DNA of 64,000 nt from a bacterium (GTDB taxonomy: Bacteria; Myxococcota_A; Polyangia; Nannocystales; Nannocystaceae), in the NCBI GenBank assembly GCA_024742475.1, contig JANSYI010000012.1:62001-126000 (forward strand), given 5' to 3'. Within the stretch, counting starts at the first letter, position 1, and every line of letters begins with the position of its first letter. A program made the translations under genes and the position numbers. The notes under the pieces were generated by a model. That model made no database searches and had not been told where the DNA came from. It was given only the letters and a program-made list of their open reading frames with translations. Below are positions 33,942 to 42,267 of the stretch, one piece after another.

Positions 33942-34721
33942 TCAGCGATCGCGCCCGCCCGCTCGCGGGCTCTCGCGCGGGGGCGGCGTTCGATCGTCGA
34001 GCGCATCTGCGGGCAGCCGGCGCAGGAGCTCGGGCGCCTGCGCTGCACCCTCGACGGCGTTGGCGAGGTAGTTGGGCAGCAGCAGTACGGGGCCCAGCGC
34101 GTCGATCTGCGCGGGCGAGAAGCCGACGTCGAGAAGCACGGCAGCGCTGAGCGCCGCGATGTTGGGTGGTGCCCCCCGTGGTCGCAGTCTCGCCTCGGCG
34201 AGCTCGAGCGCCTGCCAGTGCGCTCCGGTCGTGGCGCCGCGATCCGTGGCGCAGCGACGAAACGCGATCGCCCGCTCATCCTCGCCCCGGAAGGCCACGC
34301 CGAATCCAGGGATGTGTCGCGTCGTCTCCAGCCACGCCTCGAGTTTGGCGGCGGGGTCGGCCGCCTCGCGAAGATCGACCAAGAACCTTGCCGCGGGCGC
34401 GTACGTCCCCCAGCCCATGAAGCCTCCGGCCGTGCAGAGCATGCCGGTCGCGATCGCGGGGACGACCCGTCCAAACGCCGCGACGATGCGGGTGACCTTC
34501 AGCGGCCAGATGTGCGGGTCGGCGGCGAGGGAGCAGACGACCATGTCATCGAGCAGCGCCTCGTGGTCGGGGTGCAGATCCGGGTGGCCCACCGCGAGGG
34601 CGACCGCCCGCCAGCGCGTTGCTCGTCCGGCGAGCTCGCTGGCCACCGAGTGCCCTCGAAACAGATTGTCGCCACGCTCGGCGCGTCCCACCGTGGTGGG
34701 GAGGGAAGGGGGGCTACGCAT
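33942..34721 (-). CDS. Citrate-synthase-like protein, catalytic residues missing (copy B)
   Basis: From ATG 34721, 259 residues, overlapping the previous gene by 8 bases. The sequence follows the citrate synthase/citryl-CoA lyase fold: LLDDMVVCSLAADPH, then TAGGFMGWGTYAPAARFL where the family has a LHGG motif, RHIPGFGVAFRGEDERA where it has IPGFGHxVYK, and PPNIAALSAAVLLDVGF where it has PNVDFxxG. By this alignment the two catalytic His and the Asp are replaced (Met, Val and Ala). It is therefore probably a structural or regulatory partner, not a free enzyme. It is the last gene of a four-gene operon. Family membership is inferred by eye. Confidence 0.6.
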   Translation of the reverse strand: MRSPPSLPTTVGRAERGDNLFRGHSVASELAGRATRWRAVALAVGHPDLHPDHEALLDDMVVCSLAADPHIWPLKVTRIVAAFGRVVPAIATGMLCTAGGFMGWGTYAPAARFLVDLREAADPAAKLEAWLETTRHIPGFGVAFRGEDERAIAFRRCATDRGATTGAHWQALELAEARLRPRGAPPNIAALSAAVLLDVGFSPAQIDALGPVLLLPNYLANAVEGAAQAPELLRRLPADALDDRTPPPRESPRAGGRDR

Positions 34722-35358
34722 CGGACTCCTCGCCGTACACGAAGGTGGGCAGCTGCATGGGGTAGTCCCGCACGTCGCCGCGCTCGACGGCGAGCGCTTC
34801 GGCGACCATGACGGGCGCACGAGCGAGGGCGAGCGCCGCTTGGAGCTGCAGGGGGTCGTCGAGGCCGGCGAGTCGGAGGACGGCGAGCGCGGTCTGTGCG
34901 ATGGTGCGCCGCGGCTCGCCGAGGGCGTGCTGGATTTCGCCGGGGAGCGTGGCGAAGAAGGCGACGACCGCATCGCCCTGAGGCGGCGAGGTCTGGGCCG
35001 TCTGCAGGAGGTGCGCTGCTTCCTCGGCGAGTGCCACCAGCCCGGTGGCGAGCGTGCTCTTCTCGTCCGCGCCGCATCGACGCGCGAGCGTGGCGGCGTG
35101 CACGGAGGCGTCGGCCACGGTCGCATCTGCCAGGGCGATGAGGGCGATGTTGGCGGCCTTGCCCAGCGCTGCGGACGGGGGCCTGCCCGTGAGCGCGAGG
35201 ACCAGGTACTCACCGAAGTCGTAGTGCACCGCGAGGTCTCGGCGCAGGTCGTAGCCGTGCACCCGGGCCGGCGGCCCCGCGCCGGCCACATGGGCGGCGA
35301 GCGTGGTCGGCCAAGGATGGGAGGCGACCGTGCCTCGGGGCTCCTCGTCGGCGCTCAT
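34714..35358 (-). CDS. Citrate-synthase-like protein, short (copy A)
   Basis: 214 residues. It starts 4 bases inside the ThDP enzyme gene (ATGA). VHGYDLRRDLAVHYDFGEYLVLALTGRPP resembles the N-terminal part of citrate synthases (xRGYxLxDL...SFxEVxxLLLxGxLP). ALADATVADASVHAATLARRCGAD resembles the ADHxLNASTxxARVxASTGAD helix. The C-terminal MVAEALAVERGDVRDYP fits the family end. The LHGG and GHxVY motifs are not seen. Together with copy B it may form a hetero-oligomer. Citrate synthases are normally about 370-430 residues in one chain, so these are both short. Confidence 0.6.
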   Translation of the reverse strand: MSADEEPRGTVASHPWPTTLAAHVAGAGPPARVHGYDLRRDLAVHYDFGEYLVLALTGRPPSAALGKAANIALIALADATVADASVHAATLARRCGADEKSTLATGLVALAEEAAHLLQTAQTSPPQGDAVVAFFATLPGEIQHALGEPRRTIAQTALAVLRLAGLDDPLQLQAALALARAPVMVAEALAVERGDVRDYPMQLPTFVYGEESDA

Positions 35359-37109
35359 CGATCTCGGAACCCTGCGATCGCTTTGGCCCTGGGTCCCAGT
35401 GGCGGGACGATCTCGCCGTCGACTCGGATCTCGATGAGCTTCGGGCCCGACTGGGCGAGGGCTTCGGCCATGACCTGGCCGAGCTGCTCGGGTCGGTCGA
35501 TGATCCAGGCGTGCAGCCCCATGGCGCGAGCGATGCCCGCGACATCGAGGGGACGCTTGTAGCGGACCGCTTCCATGGGGGAGCCATCGCCGACCAGCTT
35601 GCTGCCGTGCCAGGTGATGCCGTGCATCTGGTTGTTCTCCACGATCCACAACACGTTCACGTCGTATTCCGCGGCGGTCAGCAGGTCGAGCCCGTTCATG
35701 GTGAAGCAGGCGTCGCCGATGATGGCGACGACCGGACGATCGGGTCGGGCCAGCGCGGCGCCCACCGGGGCGCAGGTCCCATGGCCCATCGAGCCGAAGC
35801 CGAGGTTGAGATAGAACTCGCGGTTGCTCCCGATCACCAGATCGTGAATGTTGAAGAGCATGTGCCCGCCGATGTCGCTGAAGATGATGGCGTCGTCGGA
35901 GAGGGCCTCGTCGAGCTCGACGCGCCAGCGCTGCGGCGTGAGCGGCGTACGGTCCGACATGCGTTCTTCGGGGCTGTCGTAGTAGCGGTGGTCCTTGACG
36001 ATGGCGGGGTGCTCGTCCCACGTCGACTTGGGCGCTCTCCCCTCTCGGACCAAGCGATGGATGTGATAGATGAGTTCGATCGTGATCGTCTGGGCGTCTC
36101 CGACCAGAGGGACGTCGACGGGGTAGTTGCGGGCGATGCGATCGACGCTGATGTCGAGCTGAATCAGGGCCGTGCGGGGCCGAAAGTCGGGGTGCCAGTT
36201 GAGCGTGGTCGTCTCGCTCAAGGACGCGCCCATGGTCATGAGCACGTCGACGCCCTCGCCGAGCAGCGTCTGCCGGGCAGCTCGATGGCCGCCGATGCCC
36301 ATCACGCCGAGCGAGAGCGGGTGGTCTTCTGGAAAGACGCCCTTGGCGCGGGGGCTCGTCGCGACCCGGGCGGGCAGGAGCTCGGCCAGCGCGCGAACGT
36401 GCTGCTGCGCGCGAGCAGTCGCGACGCCTGAGCCGACGAGCAGGACCGGGTTCTCGGCTTCGACGAGGGCACGCGATGCCTCGGCGACGCGGTTGCGATC
36501 GAAGACCTCGGTCGTGGGCCGATAGCTCGAGGGCTTGAACCACTGCTCGTCGGCGGGCTGCTCCCAGAAGTCGACGGGCACGTTCAAATGGACCGGACCT
36601 GGGCGGCCGGTGAGGGCCAGCCGCAGGGCTCGGCGAAGGTGATGGGACATTCGTCTGGGGCCCTGCACCATGGTCGAGTACTTGGTGACCGGCTTGAACA
36701 TCGCGACGATGTCGATGTCCTCGGGGGGCGTCTCCTGAGCGGCGCCTTTGCCCAACGCGTGCGAAGGCGCCTGCCCGGTGATGACGAGCAGCGGGATGCC
36801 GTCGGAGTAGGCGACGGCCACCCCGGTGAGAAGGTTGGTCGCGCCGGGGCCCGACGTGCCGGCGCAGACCGCCAAGCCATGGCCCGCGCGGGCGAACCCG
36901 TCGGCCATGAACGCCGCGCCGGCCTCGTGCTTTGCGACGACCAGCTGCAGCTCGTCGTCGCGCTCGACCGCTGCGAAGAGGGGGTGCAGGAGGCCTCCGG
37001 GGACGCCGAACACAACCCGCGCGCCCTCGGCTCGCATGTAGCGGAGGAAGACGTCGATCATGCGTTCGCCGCCGGGCGGCGGCGTGGAAGAGGAGGCCGC
37101 TGCGCTCAT
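35355..37109 (-). CDS. ThDP-dependent enzyme, acetolactate-synthase-like
   Basis: 584 residues with the three-domain ThDP fold. The N-terminal pyrimidine-binding part has VVFGVPGG and the catalytic Glu in VVAKHEAGAAF (Glu 62). The middle domain has NPVLLVGSGV. The C-terminal domain has GDACFTMNGLDLLTAAEYDV then ENN (near 464-493), the GDG-to-N cofactor motif. By family it decarboxylates a 2-oxoacid and transfers or releases the product; benzoylformate decarboxylase-, oxalyl-CoA- or acetolactate-type reactions are all possible. No regulatory small subunit is adjacent, which argues against a biosynthetic ilvB. It overlaps the histidine kinase gene by 4 bases and the citrate-synthase-like gene by 4 bases. 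Confidence 0.8.
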   Translation of the reverse strand: MSAAASSSTPPPGGERMIDVFLRYMRAEGARVVFGVPGGLLHPLFAAVERDDELQLVVAKHEAGAAFMADGFARAGHGLAVCAGTSGPGATNLLTGVAVAYSDGIPLLVITGQAPSHALGKGAAQETPPEDIDIVAMFKPVTKYSTMVQGPRRMSHHLRRALRLALTGRPGPVHLNVPVDFWEQPADEQWFKPSSYRPTTEVFDRNRVAEASRALVEAENPVLLVGSGVATARAQQHVRALAELLPARVATSPRAKGVFPEDHPLSLGVMGIGGHRAARQTLLGEGVDVLMTMGASLSETTTLNWHPDFRPRTALIQLDISVDRIARNYPVDVPLVGDAQTITIELIYHIHRLVREGRAPKSTWDEHPAIVKDHRYYDSPEERMSDRTPLTPQRWRVELDEALSDDAIIFSDIGGHMLFNIHDLVIGSNREFYLNLGFGSMGHGTCAPVGAALARPDRPVVAIIGDACFTMNGLDLLTAAEYDVNVLWIVENNQMHGITWHGSKLVGDGSPMEAVRYKRPLDVAGIARAMGLHAWIIDRPEQLGQVMAEALAQSGPKLIEIRVDGEIVPPLGPRAKAIAGFRDR

Positions 37110-38920
37110 GCTCGGGGTCGGATTCTGACGACGCGTTCGAACCGGCTGCGCGCGGTGTCAGGGGTCGCTCGCGAGCCCTCTTCGCGCGCCGGGTTCACCG
37201 GGAGCGTGACCCAGATCGTCGTGCCGTCTCCGGGGCTGCTCATGATTTCGAGACGTCCGGACATCTGGTCGAGCATGCGCACGACGATGGCGAGCCCGTC
37301 GCCGCGGCTGGTGCTGGAGATCGGGGACGGGTCGGGGCGCCCCGAGACGAAGACCTTCTCGAGTCGGTCCTCTCCGATGCCGCGACCGGTGTCGGAGATC
37401 TTCAGCTGAAGGTGGCCCGGCACGCCCGCGACTTCGACGACGATCGACCCCTCGTCGGTGTACTTGCACGCGTTGGTGAGCAGGTTGTCGATCACCCGCT
37501 CGAGCAGCGTCTCGTCGGCGCGAAGCGTGGTGGGGCTCTCTCGGGTCTGGAAGACCGTGATGCGGATGTCGCGGCCCATCACCGTCGCCCGGAGCTGGCG
37601 GCGGATGCGGTTGGTGAGCTCGTCGACGTCGACGTCGACCGCGGTGCTCCGGCGCTCACCGTCGCCCCGCACGATGCAGGACATCTCGCCGAGCAGGGCC
37701 TCGAGCTTTCCGACGGCCGACCCGATCGCGGTGACGGTCTCGTCGAACTCGGGGTCGTCTTGGCGGAGCTGCTGCGCGGAGACCCGGAGCACGGTCAGGG
37801 GGTTGTTCATGTCGTGCGAGAGGTTCAACAGCTGATTCTGGGCGGCCATCCGACCGCCTTCGAGCCGGTCGACGACTTGTTCGAGTCGCTCGCGTCGCTC
37901 GTGGTAGCGGGTCTCGAGGCTGTGCGACCACTGCCGTTCACGGTTGTGCAGCGCCAAGATCTCGTCGACCGCCTTGGCGTGCTCTTGCACGACCTTCTCG
38001 ACCTCGTAGGAGGTCTCCTCCGCGAAGCCGAGGTAGTCCTGCAGCATTCTGCGGAGCTGCACGACCAGTCCGACGCCGAGCCCGATGACGAGCAGGAGGA
38101 TCGGGACGTAGCTCGTCGTGCCCGGGGACGTCGCGACGATCGCCTCGCCGGCGAGGAACCCGAGCAGGCCGCCGAGCAGCGGGTAGCGCAGCCGCAGGGG
38201 CTCTCGCCACGCGACGGCATACTCGCAGTACTCGTCTCCGTCGCACAGACGCTTGTTGACGCGGACCTGTGCGGGGGGAAGGCCCCACCAAAGCGACGGC
38301 ACCGACGCGAGTTGAGCTTGGCGCGACAGGCAGTTGAGCCGAGAGTCGGGGCGCTTGCTGTGGTAGCGCAGCAGGATCGAGTTGCGTCGGCTGTCGACGA
38401 CCTCGTAGTGGCTCACGCGGGTCACGAGGTGGCTCGTCCGAGCCATGGCCTTGTAGCCCGTGTTGACGGTCATGGACCGAATGACGAGCAGCAGCGGCCC
38501 GTAGACCTTCTTGAGCTCGAAGACGCAGGCCTTCATGAATGCCTTGTCCGAGCCGACCAGCTCCCGCACGCCCGAGAGGATCGCTTCGAAGACCTCGAGC
38601 GAAACCCACGGCGCCGAGCGCTTGAGCACGCGGGGATCTCCCCCCGCGTCGCGGACCAGGTCCTCGAGCGTGCCCTCGCCGTGGTGCTCGCGCACATACC
38701 GGAACAAGGGCCGCAGCACCCTGAGGTTGAGATCTTCTGGCTCGCCCCGCAGCGTCGGAGGTTCTTCCTCCGTCACCACGCGCAGCGGCAGTTTGATCGG
38801 GCGAGACGAGTGCGACACGACGAGCGAGGGCGATACCCGCGGTGCGACGATAACAAAGCGGCGTGCGGACGCCGACACGAAATGCACCGAATAACGTAGT
38901 TTTGTGGCGTTTGGAGGCAC
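37106..38920 (-). CDS. Membrane histidine kinase with unusual sensor domain
   Basis: 604 residues from GTG 38920; a later start is possible because a TAAGAT-like box lies right at the proposed start. Residues about 60-240 form a soluble sensor ending in CDGDEYCEY (226-234), a CxGDxxCxY pattern seen in small-ligand-binding domains (V4R or heme-NO-binding-like). This is uncertain. Two membrane segments follow (about 247-264 and 271-289), then a coiled coil, the H-box LNLSHDMNNPLTVL (His 369), DNLLTNACKYT, DTGRGIG and GDGLAIV (canonical GxGLAIV). No response regulator gene is adjacent. It is the first gene of the overlapping operon and diverges from the FHA gene at 39027. Confidence 0.85.
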   Translation of the reverse strand: MPPNATKLRYSVHFVSASARRFVIVAPRVSPSLVVSHSSRPIKLPLRVVTEEEPPTLRGEPEDLNLRVLRPLFRYVREHHGEGTLEDLVRDAGGDPRVLKRSAPWVSLEVFEAILSGVRELVGSDKAFMKACVFELKKVYGPLLLVIRSMTVNTGYKAMARTSHLVTRVSHYEVVDSRRNSILLRYHSKRPDSRLNCLSRQAQLASVPSLWWGLPPAQVRVNKRLCDGDEYCEYAVAWREPLRLRYPLLGGLLGFLAGEAIVATSPGTTSYVPILLLVIGLGVGLVVQLRRMLQDYLGFAEETSYEVEKVVQEHAKAVDEILALHNRERQWSHSLETRYHERRERLEQVVDRLEGGRMAAQNQLLNLSHDMNNPLTVLRVSAQQLRQDDPEFDETVTAIGSAVGKLEALLGEMSCIVRGDGERRSTAVDVDVDELTNRIRRQLRATVMGRDIRITVFQTRESPTTLRADETLLERVIDNLLTNACKYTDEGSIVVEVAGVPGHLQLKISDTGRGIGEDRLEKVFVSGRPDPSPISSTSRGDGLAIVVRMLDQMSGRLEIMSSPGDGTTIWVTLPVNPAREEGSRATPDTARSRFERVVRIRPRA

Positions 38921-39026
38921 ATTATCTTACACGGCGCTTCGCGTGCTCGGTGCACGTTCACGGGGGTGCATTCGACGATGATGGCGATGCGCGTGAGCGT
39001 GTTAAGCTCCGGCTCGCGGATTCTTC

Positions 39027-40346
39027 ATGACCGCTGTTGCCATCCGAGTCTTCGACTCCGAAGCAGGTACGACGACCGACTACGCGTACACCGCGTCGCC
39101 GGTGCGTATCGGCCGGAACCCGCTCAACGACCTGACCCTGCCGTTCCCCTTCGTCTCGGGGTGGCACGCGGTCGTACGTTTCGATGACGGCGGCGCGAAG
39201 TTCTTCGACCTCGGGTCGACGAACGGCACGCTCCACAACGGGCGGCGCGTCCAAGCCGGGGAACCCATCCCGGTCGCCGGCGAGGTCTCGCTGACGATCG
39301 GCAAGCTCGAGCTGCGCATCCGGCAGGACGCGTCGGCTTCGGCGAGCGCCCCCGCACCCGCGCCGCTTCAGATGTCGCCCGTGGCCCCGAACCCCGCCGC
39401 ATATGCGCCGACGTCCGTGCACGCCTCGCCGGCGATGCCCGCCCCGGTGCAGACGACGTCGGTGCCCAACGTCGCGCCGCCGGCACAGCCGCAGCCCGCA
39501 CCCAGCCCAGACGGAGGGCCCTCAGGCATGGGCACGGCCGCGGTCGACATGGGCGACGTGCACCAATCGGTCAACCGGCTCCGTCCCCACTACGACGCCT
39601 ATCGCAAGGCGTGGATGGGCATGTTTCAGGAGCTCGCCGGGGCGATCTCGGCGATGCCCGATCAGACGCACGGCTACGCGCTGTCGATCATGCAGCGCGA
39701 GTTCCCCGAGATCGTCGAAGAGCCCGAGTTCAAGCGCATGGCCCAAGATGCCGGGGCGCTCCGGGCTTCGGCCAAGCCCTCGGCCGGCGGCACGTCCAAC
39801 GCGGTGGCTCGCCTCGCGAGCTCCATTCGGCCCGAAGAGGCACCCCCTTCCAGCCCCGCCGAGGAGGAGCGGTTCCTCTCCACCGTCGAGGACGTGCTGC
39901 GGGCCAGCGCAAAGGCCCTGGTCGAGCTGCAGAAGGGCCAGGAACAGTTCGGATCCGAGATGGGGGTGCGAACGATCAAGGAGTACACCGCGCTGCATGC
40001 CGCCGGGTCGGCGGAGGCGGTGCTCGCTTACCTGCTCGACTGGAAGGCCGGCGGGTCGGCGCGCACGCAGGAACTCGTGGGCGTGTACGCCGACCTGATG
40101 ATTCACCAGGTCGCGCTCATCAACGGGCTGATGGAGGGCGTGCGAGGGCTGCTCGCTCGACTGTCGCCGCAGGAGATCGAGCGGGGCGTGAACGCGGGCT
40201 GGGCCACGCGAGCGGCCGCGGTCTGGAAGAAGTACGTCGAGCGGCACGAGCAGCTCGCACGCGACGACAAGGCGCTCACGTCGGTGGTGTTCGGCTCCGA
40301 GTTCGCGCGCGCCTACGCCGAAGTCGGTGGCGAAGGCACGTCCTGA
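39027..40346 (+). CDS. tagH: T6SS-associated FHA protein TagH-like (Fha/ImpI)
   Basis: 439 residues. The FHA domain (about 10-95) has RIGRNPLND, SGWHAVV and DLGSTNGTLHNG, so phospho-Thr binding is likely. After an Ala/Pro linker (to about 170) comes the C-terminal domain found in T6SS FHA proteins. Landmarks are RTIKEYTALHAAG, a VYADLMIHQVALINGLMEGVR helix, WKKYVERHEQLARDD and SEFARAYAEVG (the family ends in FxRAYEE). It is the expected substrate reader for the PpkA-like kinase at 47493 and target of TagF. It lies outside the main arm, downstream of the inserted kinase/ThDP operon. Confidence 0.88.
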   Translation: MTAVAIRVFDSEAGTTTDYAYTASPVRIGRNPLNDLTLPFPFVSGWHAVVRFDDGGAKFFDLGSTNGTLHNGRRVQAGEPIPVAGEVSLTIGKLELRIRQDASASASAPAPAPLQMSPVAPNPAAYAPTSVHASPAMPAPVQTTSVPNVAPPAQPQPAPSPDGGPSGMGTAAVDMGDVHQSVNRLRPHYDAYRKAWMGMFQELAGAISAMPDQTHGYALSIMQREFPEIVEEPEFKRMAQDAGALRASAKPSAGGTSNAVARLASSIRPEEAPPSSPAEEERFLSTVEDVLRASAKALVELQKGQEQFGSEMGVRTIKEYTALHAAGSAEAVLAYLLDWKAGGSARTQELVGVYADLMIHQVALINGLMEGVRGLLARLSPQEIERGVNAGWATRAAAVWKKYVERHEQLARDDKALTSVVFGSEFARAYAEVGGEGTS

Positions 40347-40401
40347 CCCTCGCGCGCGCCCGTGCCCCACAGGCCAAGTGGGCTGTTACACTCCCGCGGC
40401 C

Positions 40402-41424
40402 GTGAGATTCGTCCTGCGCTCCCGCACCGTCGCCGTCCTCGCCCTCGCCTCGCTCGCCGGATCGGCCGTCGCGTGCAAGAAGGACGGGCCCTCCGAGCTT
40501 CCGCTCTGCAAGGAGGAGGTCGCCGGCAAGAAGGCCGAGGAGGTCGCCTCGGGCACCGTGCCACCGGGCATCTGGTTTCAGTTCCTTCTGAAGAACTTCG
40601 ACCGCAACACGATGACGCTGAAGACGCCGGCCCAAGACTGCACCGGCCGGATGATCGAGCCCAAGGAGGAGCAGATCGACACCTGCATCTACGACGCGGA
40701 GGCCCAGAAGCTGCCCGAGCGACCGCGGACCGAAGACGACCTGCTCATCGAGCCGCTCGACGACGGTCGGCAGCTGGTGTGGGCCAAGACAGCCGAGTTC
40801 GACAACGGCGAAGCCGTAGGCCCCATCGCGATCACCGAGTGGACGTCGCGCGGCGTGGTGGCCCGGGCGATCGGCACGCTGCGCGCCCAGGCGGACCGCG
40901 CCTCGATCCGCCTCGAGACGGTCGGCGCCGACGAGATGTTGGTGGTCGAGAGCCGCCGCTGTGATCCCGACGATCCCAAGAACTGCTCGCGTCGCGTGCG
41001 GCTCGTCCCGCTCAGCGGCGACATGTTCACCGACAAGCCCCTTCGGACCGAGGACGGCACCTGCATCGGCGCCGCCGAGGTGACGAACTTCGAGGAGAAG
41101 ACCGTCACCCTCGACAACGGCATCGAGCGCTCGTTCGAGGTCGCGCGTTCGGTCGACTTCGAAGAGGGCGCGGTGGTGATCAACGAGCAGGTCACCATCA
41201 AGGACAAGGACCCGACGCAGCCCGACCTCCCGGCCAAGCTCTTCCGCCGCGCGGTCGTGCAGCGGGTGCTCAACGTCGGCACCGACGCGATCGTCACCTC
41301 GAGCAGCCTGTGGGAAGACATGATCTCCGAGCACGGCTCGGTCGAGGTCAAACCTGAGCCTGAGCCTGCCCCCGACGGTGATGGCGACGGTGATGGCGAC
41401 GACGACGCGCCAGCCGACGGCTAG
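40402..41424 (+). CDS. Lipoprotein, unknown function
   Basis: From GTG 40402, 340 residues. The signal peptide (RSRTVAVLALASLAGSAVAC) has a lipobox at Cys 25 or so, followed by KKDG. The mature domain is beta-rich with several Cys pairs (LPLCKEE, QDCTGR, DTCIYD, RRCDPDDPKNCSRR). The tail is a short Glu-Pro and Asp-Gly repeat. No family recognised. Position between the TagH-like gene and a converging lipoprotein gene suggests a T6SS-linked outer-membrane role. Its stop codon and that of the next gene share CTAG, so each reads TAG on its own strand. Confidence 0.65.
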   Translation: MRFVLRSRTVAVLALASLAGSAVACKKDGPSELPLCKEEVAGKKAEEVASGTVPPGIWFQFLLKNFDRNTMTLKTPAQDCTGRMIEPKEEQIDTCIYDAEAQKLPERPRTEDDLLIEPLDDGRQLVWAKTAEFDNGEAVGPIAITEWTSRGVVARAIGTLRAQADRASIRLETVGADEMLVVESRRCDPDDPKNCSRRVRLVPLSGDMFTDKPLRTEDGTCIGAAEVTNFEEKTVTLDNGIERSFEVARSVDFEEGAVVINEQVTIKDKDPTQPDLPAKLFRRAVVQRVLNVGTDAIVTSSSLWEDMISEHGSVEVKPEPEPAPDGDGDGDGDDDAPADG

Positions 41425-42050
41425 TCGATGCCGCGGTTGCGGCGCGTCCGGGTCTGCGTGCGGTCGCTGGTGACCTTCTTGACCTCGAGCTTCATGGTCA
41501 AGATCTTGCCGTTGTTCTTCTTGACCAAGTAGACCTCGTTGGCCTCGGCCAGCGACGCCAGCTTGCCGGGCTTCATCCGCCGCTTCTTCCACACGCACGA
41601 GCGGTACACCCGAGGGTCATCGTAGCCTTCGCGGTCGGGGAGCACGACGAGGCGGTAGCGCTGATCTTCGGTCTCGACGAACTGATATGCGCACTCGCGC
41701 GCCTTGCAGGACGCGTCGAAGGTGACGAAGAGCAGCGGCTTGCCGTTGAGCTCGTCGATGTCGAGGATGAGGCCAGCCGTATTGCGGGTCGTGACCTGCT
41801 TGTCGACGACCTTGTCCGACTCTTCGGTGATGGTGCGGTCGACGTTGAACGACTCGTCCGTCGCGGACTCGGTGTACAGCGCGATCAGCTTTCGCTCCGT
41901 GTAGACGCGAAGCGGCGCGACGCCGGCCTCGGTCTTCACCTTCGCGAGCTCCTTGGGCGACAGCGGGGTGCGCTTCGCACAACCCGAGGCGGCCACGGTG
42001 CCAGCGAGGAGTGCGCCAAACGTCAGGATCGAGAGCCTAGGACCGCGCAT
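41421..42050 (-). CDS. Lipoprotein, unknown function
   Basis: 209 residues. The signal peptide MRGPRLSILTFGALLAGTVAASGC is a clear lipoprotein signal (Cys 24). The mature part has charged beta-like strands (RVYTERKLIALYTESAT, LILDIDELNGKPLLFVTFDASC) and a basic end with RSCVWKKRRMKPGKL. No family recognised. It converges with the lipoprotein at 40402 with a 4-base overlap and diverges from the FHA-WD40 gene. The pair flanks T6SS accessory genes and could be surface components. Confidence 0.65.
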   Translation of the reverse strand: MRGPRLSILTFGALLAGTVAASGCAKRTPLSPKELAKVKTEAGVAPLRVYTERKLIALYTESATDESFNVDRTITEESDKVVDKQVTTRNTAGLILDIDELNGKPLLFVTFDASCKARECAYQFVETEDQRYRLVVLPDREGYDDPRVYRSCVWKKRRMKPGKLASLAEANEVYLVKKNNGKILTMKLEVKKVTSDRTQTRTRRNRGID

Positions 42051-42267
42051 CGTTCGCCCATGGGACTACCGAATGCGCGGCATGAAAGTCAAAAGGAAAC
42101 GCGTCCGGGCCCATCTCGCGGCGGTATCGCGGGTGAGCGCGCGCCCAGGAGCCGGCGCGGGGGCACGGTGGGCGAGTCGAGCGAGGCACGATGGCGGGAA
42201 TCTGTCCTCGAACCTGTCGTTTCCTGGCCCTATGGGGGAGAGGAGCGCTACAAACGGGGTCCCGAGC
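42051..42267. other. Intergenic region upstream of FHA-WD40 gene
   Basis: 217 bases between divergent genes with no supported ORF. The plus reading frame is open through it, but its product lacks a plausible start and has basic, shadow-like composition. No promoter box stands out. Confidence 0.4.

Noticed and set aside
37106..38920. Frame extended to make the kinase and ThDP enzyme one fused protein
   Set aside because: The two genes are in different frames and overlap only at ATGA; a fusion would need a frameshift that is not supported.
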